DNA of 16,154 bases from an uncultured Fimbriimonadales bacterium (GTDB lineage: Bacteria > Armatimonadota > Fimbriimonadia > Fimbriimonadales > GBS-DC). This document shows, piece by piece, positions 1 through 5,772 of the stretch. The position numbers and the translations under genes are program-made. The stretch lies in NCBI GenBank assembly GCA_937934465.1, contig CALGZO010000145.1, forward strand, positions 1-16,154, written 5' to 3'. The notes under the pieces were generated by a model. The model had not been told where the DNA came from. It saw only the letters and a list, made by a program, of their open reading frames with translations, and searched no databases. The number at the start of each line of letters is the position of its first letter. The stretch's first letter is position 1.

Positions 1-215
1 ACATTCTTGTCCCAGCACGCACGCTTTTGAGGCACGGACAGGAGTGTCCGTGCTACAAGGTGGCTGGGACACTCCTGTCCCAGCACACACGCTTGTATGG
101 CACGGACAGGAATGTCCGTGCTACAGTGGCTGGGACACTCCTGTCCCAGCACACACGCTTCTAAGCACGGACAAGAATGTCCGTGCTACAGTGGCTGGGA
201 CACTCTTGTCCCAGC
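1..215. repeat. Array of alternating palindromes, two types with mutually complementary cores
   Basis: Non-coding tandem structure with a period of about 65-68 bp. Type A palindromes (GCACGGACA, 4-nt centre, TGTCCGTGC) lie at 32-53, 100-121 and 165-186. Type B palindromes (GCTGGGACA, 4-nt centre, TGTCCCAGC) lie at 63-84, 129-150 and 194-215, with a partial copy at 1-16 cut by the window edge. A-to-B spacers are 9, 7 and 7 nt (variants of TACAGTG); B-to-A spacers are 14-15 nt and contain CACGCTT. The centres read TTCT (B, partial), GGAG (A), CTCC (B), GGAA (A), CTCC (B), AGAA (A), CTCT (B). The first A and the first full B share cores that are exact reverse complements over 14 nt. The mosaic layout resembles REP/BIME elements. 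Whether the units recur elsewhere in the genome cannot be seen here. Confidence 0.9.
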
Positions 216-235
216 GTTTGGCAGGCGGGTATACT
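206..235 (+). promoter_or_regulatory. Putative promoter of the GspE/PilB-type ATPase gene
   Basis: A -10-like TATACT at 230-235, preceded by GGG, lies 18 bp after TTGTCC (206-211), a weak -35 match. The -35 falls in the right arm of the last type B palindrome, so anything acting on that palindrome could touch the promoter. The predicted start is near 242, giving a leader of about 35 nt that carries AGGAG at 263-267, nine nt before the ATG. The GGGTATACT string and the 18-bp spacing match the promoter in front of the tRNA gene. Confidence 0.45.
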
Positions 236-276
236 CTTGCGCGCCACGAGCGTCTAACTTTCAGGAGTAGATAGGT

Positions 277-1539
277 ATGTACGGCGGTATGCGCAGTTCG
301 GGGCGAATGTTTCGGATTATTATGCGCCACGCAGGCGTCTCGCGCGAGATGGGCGGCGAGGAACTCTCGCTTGCTGTGCAGCGCGTCGACCAGATGTTCA
401 TCCAAGCCCTCGACGCTGGCGCGTCGGATATCCACATGCACCCCGAACATAACGCCTTACGCATTCGGTTCCGCATCGACGGCGTGCTACACGAACACGA
501 AGTAATTACTCAGCCCGACCTAATCCAGTCGATGATTAGCCGTGTGAAGCTCGCGGCGAACCTGCACCTGGACGAGAAACGCGACACCCAAGACGGACGC
601 ATCGATATGGAGTATCTGGATCGGCGTCTGAGCGCGCGCGTGTCGTGTATCCCCACTCTGAACGGCGAGCGGATTGTGATGCGCATTTTAGACCCCGCCA
701 AGATGCAGGTCAAACTCGACTCGCTGGGCATGCCTCAGGATGTCATCACACACTGGCGACGCGCCTTGCAGGTCGCCTACGGCATGCTGGTCGTTACAGG
801 TCCCACTGGCTCTGGAAAAACCTCCACGCTGTACGCTTCGCTGCACACCCTCGATCGCGTGCGACGCAACATCGTGACGGTGGAAGACCCCGTAGAGTAC
901 GAGTTCCCCGATAATGTGATGCAGGTACAGGTGACGGAGAAGATTACCTTCCCGCGCGCGCTGCGGGCGATGTTGCGCCACGACCCTGATGTGATAATGA
1001 TCGGCGAGATACGCGACCGCGAATCGCTGCAGATAGGCATTCAGGCGGCGCTAACAGGGCACTTGGTGCTGTCCACCCTGCACACCAATAACGCTATCGA
1101 GACGCTCAGCCGTATGATCGATATGGGCGCGGAGGACTATCTGATTGCCGCGACTTTGCAGTGCGCGATGGCGCAGCGGTTGGTGCGTGTGATATGCCCC
1201 GATTGTCGCGCGCCGTATCAGCCGACGCCCGACGAAATCGCCGCGCTCAGAATCCCCCAAGAGTGGCTGGCGCAAGCGCGATTTTTCGTCGGCAAAGGCT
1301 GCCCCAAGTGTATGAACACGGGGTATCGCGGGCGCACGGGCATCTTCGAACTGCTGCGCATTAGCCCTGCCGTGCGCGAAGCGCTGATTAACCGCGCCTC
1401 CAGCGACCAAATCATGCAAATCGCTGTCAAGGAGGGTTTCCGAACCATGCTGGATGACGGGCGCGACAAGGTGCTGCGCGGCATCACCACCCCCCATGAA
1501 GTGATACAAGCCGTCTACGCTGGCGTCTACGAAGGCTGA
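277..1539 (+). CDS. GspE/PilB-family type II secretion / type IV pilus assembly ATPase, short form
   Basis: Cytoplasmic hexameric ATPase of the secretion/pilus superfamily, which powers assembly of pilin or pseudopilin fibres. The 420-aa product shows the family signature in order: an N2-like region with SDIHMHP and the RIDGVLH strand (about residues 50-72), Walker A GPTGSGKT (175-182), Asp box VEDPVE (202-207), Walker B region DVIMIGEIRD (238-247), His box GHLVLSTLHT (261-270), and a CxxC pair of pairs (C307, C310, C342, C345) as in GspE/PilB zinc modules. The Cys module argues for an assembly ATPase rather than PilT. The product is shorter than typical 500-570-aa PilB/GspE because the N-terminal MshEN/GspE_N region is absent; only about 30 residues precede the core. 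The ATG at 277 has AGGAG nine nt upstream. No other pilus genes lie in the window, so its partners are unknown. Confidence 0.88.
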   Translation: MYGGMRSSGRMFRIIMRHAGVSREMGGEELSLAVQRVDQMFIQALDAGASDIHMHPEHNALRIRFRIDGVLHEHEVITQPDLIQSMISRVKLAANLHLDEKRDTQDGRIDMEYLDRRLSARVSCIPTLNGERIVMRILDPAKMQVKLDSLGMPQDVITHWRRALQVAYGMLVVTGPTGSGKTSTLYASLHTLDRVRRNIVTVEDPVEYEFPDNVMQVQVTEKITFPRALRAMLRHDPDVIMIGEIRDRESLQIGIQAALTGHLVLSTLHTNNAIETLSRMIDMGAEDYLIAATLQCAMAQRLVRVICPDCRAPYQPTPDEIAALRIPQEWLAQARFFVGKGCPKCMNTGYRGRTGIFELLRISPAVREALINRASSDQIMQIAVKEGFRTMLDDGRDKVLRGITTPHEVIQAVYAGVYEG

Positions 1540-1565
1540 AATTATGCTTCGCCCCTCGCTAACGC

Positions 1566-1595
1566 TTGCATTCGCCTATCGCGTTCGGGTATACT
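1566..1595 (+). promoter_or_regulatory. Putative promoter of the tRNA-Lys gene
   Basis: TTGCAT (1566-1571) and TATACT (1590-1595) are separated by 18 bp, and the predicted start (about 1602) falls just before the mature 5' end at 1605. It sits in the 65-bp gap after the ATPase gene, which has no visible terminator hairpin, so read-through from upstream is also possible. Confidence 0.55.
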
Positions 1596-1604
1596 TTTCG
1601 CCGT

Positions 1605-1679
1605 GAGCCGGTAGCTCAGCGGTAGAGCAACGGACTTTTAATCCGTGGGTCGTGGGTTCGATCCCCACCCGGCTCACCA
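1605..1679 (+). tRNA. tRNA-Lys (anticodon UUU)
   Basis: A full cloverleaf can be drawn by eye. The acceptor arm GAGCCGG (1605-1611) pairs with CCGGCTC (1669-1675) over 7 bp. The D arm is GCTC/GAGC. The anticodon stem ACGGA/TCCGT encloses the seven-nt loop CTTTTAA, which places anticodon TTT at 1637-1639. The T arm is GTGGG/CCCAC with loop TTCGATC. The discriminator base is A1676 and the CCA end is encoded at 1677-1679. It stands alone between the ATPase gene and a convergent minus-strand gene whose stop codon is 12 nt away. Confidence 0.97.
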
Positions 1680-1691
1680 ATCTTCCCCCAC

Positions 1692-2435
1692 TTATGGCTG
1701 CTGACCCTGCTCGCGTTTGGCTTTATCGGTGATATGTTTCACATACGCGCCACAGATGGGGCAGTAGCGCCAGTCCAGTTGGAGGGGATAGCGGCACTTG
1801 GGGCATCGGAGCGCGTTCTCTGGCGAGACGGGTCGGCTCGGCGCAGTGCGTGGGTTCGCAGGGGCGGTACGGGGCGACGCGGGCGTTGAGGCAGCAGGCG
1901 ACTCAGCAGGACGCGCCTGCGGCGCGCCGAGTGTAGCGATTCGATAGCCCCCTTCGATAGGCTCCCAGCGCAGTCCGACCCCCTCGCAAAGTGCGTTCAA
2001 AGCCGCCTCCACCGACACGCTGGGCAGGTTCAGATTGTAGCGCAGGTTCGGCGCGTCGGGGGCGACTTCCACTTTCACCCCTGCTTGCTTGGCAATCTCC
2101 GCAGCTGCGGCGCGCAACAGTATCCCCGCGCCGACCAATCGCACAGTGCGCGGGCGCGTCTCTTGCACTTGCACCTGCGGCAACGGCGCAGCGCCAGCGA
2201 TAGGCGCGATGTAGTACACCCCGTCGCGCACGCTGTAGCGCGTGTTGGTCGCCTCGCAGAGCAGCTGCAACGCACGCAGGAACGGCGTCTCGCGCAAGGT
2301 TAGGTAAACTGTGCGCTGGATGTCCACCTGTAGCACGAAATCCACCTTCGCCTGCGAGAACAGCTGCGCGAACACCTCGCGGGCGTCTGTGCCGCGCGCT
2401 TCCAAAGTGATTGTGGGTTCCTGACGGCGCATCAT
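1692..2435 (-). CDS. Double STN (secretin/TonB short N-terminal)-domain protein with C-terminal zinc ribbon
   Basis: A 247-aa protein of unknown function. Residues 8-78 match the STN/secretin N-domain pattern (TITLEARGTDAREVFAQL, a VYLTL strand, then a helix, RYSVRDGVYYI). Residues 97-168 look like a second, more divergent copy ending GGYRIATLG. A Pro/Ala/Ser-rich linker follows (172-207), then a zinc ribbon with C211, C214, C225 and C228 and a short charged tail. STN domains are normally periplasmic, yet no signal peptide or membrane segment is visible, and zinc ribbons are usually cytoplasmic, so the location is unclear. The start ATG overlaps the upstream gene's stop by 4 nt, pointing to translational coupling with the anti-sigma-like protein. 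In FecA/FecR systems an STN domain contacts the anti-sigma protein; a similar role here is only an inference. Confidence 0.7.
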   Translation of the reverse strand: MMRRQEPTITLEARGTDAREVFAQLFSQAKVDFVLQVDIQRTVYLTLRETPFLRALQLLCEATNTRYSVRDGVYYIAPIAGAAPLPQVQVQETRPRTVRLVGAGILLRAAAAEIAKQAGVKVEVAPDAPNLRYNLNLPSVSVEAALNALCEGVGLRWEPIEGGYRIATLGAPQARPAESPAASTPASPRTAPANPRTAPSRPVSPENALRCPKCRYPLQLDWRYCPICGAYVKHITDKAKREQGQQP

Positions 2436-3133
2436 CGTGGCTTCTCCTGAACCTGATTACGGCGTATCAAGTTGCCTGCCTCATCATAGACCTCAACCGC
2501 GCCTTCGGTAGGCGGTTCGGACGGCGTTGGCGGCTTGGGCTGTGTCGGTAGGTTTTGGCGTGGGCGCGCGGGCGGCGATTTCCGCAGCGTCTCGCGGGGC
2601 TTTGCTTCCACCTTCGGCGCGGGCGGTTTCGGCGGCTCGGCGGGCGGTTTGGGCGTTTCTGTGGGCGGCGGCGCTGGGCGCAACGCCTCTTCGATATTCA
2701 ACGGCTCCAGTTTGAACTTGGCAATCGCGTCAGCATCGTCCATCGGCTGCGGCGCAGCGGGTAGTGTGTCCGACTGTTCCGATGCAGGCGTCGGCGCAAC
2801 GCCCCGCTCGGTCAGACGAGTGAGCAGCGCGTCGCTCGGTATCTGCCATAAATACGCTCCCACGCCCACCAATAGCGCCAACACAGCGACGCCGAACGCG
2901 CGTCTGAGTGCGGGCGCGCCGCCCGAGCGTTTCAGCAGTCGCTGTTGTTCTGGGGTAAGCGGCTTGCCTGCGCGCAACGCCTCCAACGCCTCCTGTGCTT
3001 GCGCAAACTCCGCGCGGCACGGGATACACACCGTCAAGTGCGCCTCCACCTGCCGCGACACAGGCGCAGGCAGCGTCTTATCTAAATAGCGCCACATATG
3101 ACGCCTCGCCCAACCGCAGTTGCCACGCCGCAT
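2432..3133 (-). CDS. Membrane zinc-finger anti-sigma-like protein with Pro-rich outer region
   Basis: A 233-aa protein. The N terminus carries an anti-sigma zinc finger of the zf-HC2/ZAS type: C6, then H32, C36 and C39 in the HxxxCxxC arrangement (HLTVCIPC), with the expected WRYLDKTL helix between. One hydrophobic segment (about 80-97) follows, then a long region rich in Pro, Lys and Glu (about 150-208) and a short ending VYDEAGNLI. The expected topology is zinc finger inside and Pro-rich region outside. Family members bind an ECF sigma factor, but no sigma gene is next to it: the upstream neighbour is divergent uvrC. A GTG at 3136 could be a start, but the GAGG at 3143-3140 sits six nt from the ATG at 3133, which is therefore preferred. 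It is co-transcribed and overlaps by 4 nt with the STN-domain gene. Confidence 0.72.
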   Translation of the reverse strand: MRRGNCGWARRHMWRYLDKTLPAPVSRQVEAHLTVCIPCRAEFAQAQEALEALRAGKPLTPEQQRLLKRSGGAPALRRAFGVAVLALLVGVGAYLWQIPSDALLTRLTERGVAPTPASEQSDTLPAAPQPMDDADAIAKFKLEPLNIEEALRPAPPPTETPKPPAEPPKPPAPKVEAKPRETLRKSPPARPRQNLPTQPKPPTPSEPPTEGAVEVYDEAGNLIRRNQVQEKPR

Positions 3134-3147
3134 CACTCACCTCGCCT

Positions 3148-3181
3148 ATATTGTACCAACTTCGGCGCGCAGGTAAAATAT
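3148..3181. promoter_or_regulatory. Symmetric divergent promoter between the anti-sigma-like gene and uvrC
   Basis: ATATTGTACC (3148-3157) and GGTAAAATAT (3172-3181) form an inverted repeat matching at 9 of 10 positions around a 14-nt centre. On the plus strand TTGTAC (3151-3156), 17 bp, TAAAAT (3174-3179) reads as a promoter whose start falls at or next to the uvrC ATG (3187). On the minus strand TTTACC (3177-3172), 16 bp, TACAAT (3155-3150) reads as a promoter for the anti-sigma-like gene. Each -10 overlaps the opposite -35, so the two should compete for polymerase. Alternatively the repeat could be a regulator site. Confidence 0.5.
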
Positions 3182-3186
3182 TCGCG

Positions 3187-5013
3187 ATGACAACCGACCT
3201 TCAGGCAAAGCTCAAAACCCTACCGAAGCAGCCGGGCTGTTATATCTTCAAGGACGCGCAGGGGGCTGTGCTGTATGTAGGCAAAGCGGTCAGCCTGCGT
3301 CAGCGCGTGCGCTCGTACTTCCAAAAATCAACACAGCACACCCCCAAGATCGCTCGCATGGTGCGCAAGATTGCCGACCTGGAATGGATTGTCACCGACA
3401 CAGAACTTGAGGCGTTGATATTGGAGTGCAATCTCATCAAGAAGCATCGTCCGCCCTACAATGTGCTGATGCGCGACGACAAGTCTTACCCTTACCTATG
3501 CCTGACGATGCGCGAGAAGTTCCCGCGCCTGCTGGTGACGCGCCGCGTGCGTCAGGACGGCAGTCGCTATTTCGGTCCGTTCGCGAACTCAGGCGCGGTA
3601 TGGGGCACTCATCAGTTGCTACATCGCACTTTTCCTCTGATTCCGTGCGGCAAGGTGTGGAACGGCGAACCCAAACAGCGTCCGTGCCTGTATTATCATA
3701 TGGGGCGTTGCCTCGCGCCGTGTGCGGGGCTATCCAACCCCGATGAGTACCGCCAGATTGTGCAGCAGGTTGCGCTGTTTCTGGAGGGCAAGGGCGACGA
3801 TCTCATCGCCCAGCTGACCGCGCAGATGGAGCAAGCAGCCGAGCAGTTGGAGTTCGAGCGCGCCGCCAAACTGCGCGACCAAATCCACGCGCTGCAGGAG
3901 GTGCTTCAGCGCCAGAAGGTCGTGCAGCCCAGCGGCGTGAACGAGGATGTGATTGCCTTAGTCAAGGACGAGCGCGGCGCATGCGTGCAGATGTTCTTCG
4001 TGCGCAACGGCAAACTGCTCGGACAACGCAACTTCTTCCTCACCGAAGGCGCGGAGGAGAACCCCAACGCCATTATGAATGAGTTTCTGAAACAGTACTA
4101 TCAAGACGCCGCCGAAGTGCCTGACAAAATCTTACTGCCTTACGAGATTACGGAGGCGCGGATTATCGCGCAGTGGCTGCGTCAGAAGCGGGGCGCGGGG
4201 GTGGAGATTCGCGTCCCCCACCGTGGCGAGGACGCCCAGCTGCTGGAGATGGCGGCGCACAACGCCGAACTCGCCCTCCAAAGCCTGCGCCAAGAGCTCG
4301 AACTCAAAAACGAATGGCTGGAGACGGCGATTCTGGAGCTTCAAGAAGCCCTGAACCTGCCCAACCCGCCTCAACGCATCGAGGCGTTCGATATCTCCAA
4401 CATTCAGGGCGTCGCGCCTGTGGGCAGCATGGTGGTCTTTGAAGGCGGGCAGCCAAAGAAATCGGACTATCGGCGGTTCCGCATTCGGTGGCATCCCGAA
4501 AGCCCCGACGATTTCGCGATGATGCGCGAGGTGATTACCCGTCGGCTGCGCGAGGCGTTGTCGGGCGACGAGAAGTGGCGCACCTTGCCCGACCTGATGC
4601 TCATCGACGGCGGCAAGGGTCAGCTGAACGCCGCTCTGGAGGTAATCCACGCGCTCGGCTTCCAAATCCCCGCCGTCGGGCTTGCCAAGCGACATGAGCT
4701 AATCATCCTGCCCGATGCGGATGAGCCGTTAGAACTGCCGCGCTACAGCAAGGCGTTGCAGCTGCTGCAGCGCGTACGCGACGAGGCGCACCGCTTCGCA
4801 GTCAGCTATCACCGCAAGTTGCGCGAGCAGCGCGCCGTCAAGTCGCCTTTGGATGAGATTCCCGGCGTCGGTCCCCGGCGCAAGCGGATGCTGCTGCGTC
4901 TGTTCGGCTCCATCGACCGCATACGCGCAGCGAGCCTTGAGGAGCTCGCCTCCGTACCGACTATGACGCGCAAGCTGGCGCAACAGGTGCTGGACTACTT
5001 GCGCGAGGAGTGA
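3187..5013 (+). CDS. uvrC: UvrABC excinuclease subunit C
   Basis: Nucleotide excision repair nuclease that makes both incisions around lesions loaded by UvrA/UvrB. The 608-aa product has a normal length and all expected parts: GIY-YIG domain (GCYIF 17-21, LYVGK 29-33, TELEALILE near 72-80); four cysteines C154, C167, C175 and C179 spaced like the reported iron-sulfur site of UvrC; a UVR helix pair (about 205-240); an RNase H-like C-terminal nuclease with EAFDIS (D402), LIDGGKGQ (D474) and HRFAVSYHR (H535); and a helix-hairpin-helix pair (about 553-608). The open frame extends upstream without family homology, so ATG 3187 is chosen. It lacks a Shine-Dalgarno but has TAAAAT seven nt before it, suggesting a leaderless mRNA. 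It converges with the next gene, leaving 3 nt between stop codons. Confidence 0.96.
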   Translation: MTTDLQAKLKTLPKQPGCYIFKDAQGAVLYVGKAVSLRQRVRSYFQKSTQHTPKIARMVRKIADLEWIVTDTELEALILECNLIKKHRPPYNVLMRDDKSYPYLCLTMREKFPRLLVTRRVRQDGSRYFGPFANSGAVWGTHQLLHRTFPLIPCGKVWNGEPKQRPCLYYHMGRCLAPCAGLSNPDEYRQIVQQVALFLEGKGDDLIAQLTAQMEQAAEQLEFERAAKLRDQIHALQEVLQRQKVVQPSGVNEDVIALVKDERGACVQMFFVRNGKLLGQRNFFLTEGAEENPNAIMNEFLKQYYQDAAEVPDKILLPYEITEARIIAQWLRQKRGAGVEIRVPHRGEDAQLLEMAAHNAELALQSLRQELELKNEWLETAILELQEALNLPNPPQRIEAFDISNIQGVAPVGSMVVFEGGQPKKSDYRRFRIRWHPESPDDFAMMREVITRRLREALSGDEKWRTLPDLMLIDGGKGQLNAALEVIHALGFQIPAVGLAKRHELIILPDADEPLELPRYSKALQLLQRVRDEAHRFAVSYHRKLREQRAVKSPLDEIPGVGPRRKRMLLRLFGSIDRIRAASLEELASVPTMTRKLAQQVLDYLREE

Positions 5014-5016
5014 GCC

Positions 5017-5256
5017 TCACTCGTCGACGCCTAAGATTTGGGTGTAGACCACCTGTTGGGGGTGTACCGCTACCACGCCGCGTGCGCCTAACTCCGACGA
5101 GCCCGACGCGCGGATGAAGCAGATGCCAGGCAGATTCACCAAGTCGTCCGAGCGGCGCAGCTCCTCAATCACCTGTGTCGCCTCGTCGCGCGAGTTGATA
5201 GGGCAGTCGATCTCTTGCCCATTCGTTAAGCCAATCAGCAAAGTTACTCGTGCCAT
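5017..5256 (-). CDS. Small conserved-looking protein of unknown function
   Basis: A 79-aa product that I do not recognise. It begins MARVTLLIGLTNGQEIDC, has a helical middle (RDEATQVIEELRRSDDLV) and ends with GVVAVHPQQVVYTQILGVDE, a mixed alpha/beta pattern with no signal peptide or metal motif. The open frame continues upstream to 5367 within greA, but the ATG at 5256 has a strong AGGAGGA (5268-5262) five nt away and fixes the start. A short CTCC-TCA-GGAG palindrome overlaps this ribosome site. It follows greA by 46 nt on the same strand and is probably the last gene of that operon. A role in transcription or RNA handling would be a guess from position only. Confidence 0.7.
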   Translation of the reverse strand: MARVTLLIGLTNGQEIDCPINSRDEATQVIEELRRSDDLVNLPGICFIRASGSSELGARGVVAVHPQQVVYTQILGVDE

Positions 5257-5302
5257 AGCAGTCCTCCTGAGGAGTAGTTCCACGCAGGGCGCGCTCTTCC
5301 TG

Positions 5303-5770
5303 CTACTCGATTCGCGTGATGCGGTAATGCACCGCGCCTTTGGGGGTGTTGACGACGATATCCTCACCCGCTGCTTTACCCAGCAGCGCTTCGCCCAGAG
5401 GCGAGAGGATAGAAATCAGGTCTTGCAGGGGGTCCGCCTCAAATGAACCCACGATAGCGATGGTGCGTTCTTTGCCTGTTTCCAAATCGTGGAGCGTGAC
5501 CTTACTGCCCAAATGCACGATTTCGCCTGCGTTGTCTGGACGCGGTACTACCCTCGCGCGGCTCAGCACGGTCTCTAAGTCCTTGATGCGCCCTTCCAGA
5601 AACGCCTGTTGACGCTTGGCGTCTTGGTAATCGAAGTTCTCGCTCAGGTCGCCCAGCGCGCGCGCGGCTTTGATACGCTCCACAATCTCGCGCCGCTTGA
5701 CAGTCTTGAGCTCCTCCAGTTCGCGTTTGAGCCGTTCGTAGCCTTCGGGCGTAATCAGTATCTCCGACAT
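5303..5770 (-). CDS. greA: Transcript cleavage factor GreA
   Basis: GreA enters the RNA polymerase secondary channel and stimulates cleavage of backtracked RNA. The 155-aa product has the usual length. It shows the N-terminal coiled coil (about 8-75) with the acidic tip LGDLSEN, where D41 and E44 are the metal-helping residues, and the FKBP-like C-terminal domain (about 80-155) with GSKVTL and the SILSPLGEALLGKAAGE core. The usual SENAEY is SENFDY here. The ATG at 5770 has GAGGAG five nt upstream; a GTG at 5776 would give two more residues and a GTGA overlap with the upstream gene. The preceding gene ends 2 nt away, so the two are likely translated from one mRNA. Confidence 0.95.
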   Translation of the reverse strand: MSEILITPEGYERLKRELEELKTVKRREIVERIKAARALGDLSENFDYQDAKRQQAFLEGRIKDLETVLSRARVVPRPDNAGEIVHLGSKVTLHDLETGKERTIAIVGSFEADPLQDLISILSPLGEALLGKAAGEDIVVNTPKGAVHYRITRIE

Positions 5771-5772
5771 GC

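Noticed and set aside
1..215. CRISPR array
   Set aside because: The repeats are two alternating palindromes with nearly identical short spacers, not one repeat with unique spacers of 30-40 nt, and there are no cas genes.
44..274. 76-aa open frame across the palindrome array
   Set aside because: Its sequence is a translation of the repeats (WDTPVPAHT units), with no ribosome site; the opposite-strand frame at 121-450 is equally a by-product and overlaps the ATPase gene.
2995..3186. 64-residue N-terminal extension of UvrC
   Set aside because: The extension overlaps the divergent anti-sigma-like gene and both promoters and has no UvrC homology; the family start is MTTDLQAKL at 3187.
4132..4695. 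187-aa antisense frame inside uvrC, and other long antisense frames such as 9131-9913 and 1051-1509
   Set aside because: Long antisense frames are expected in GC-rich genes; none shows a family motif or a ribosome site.
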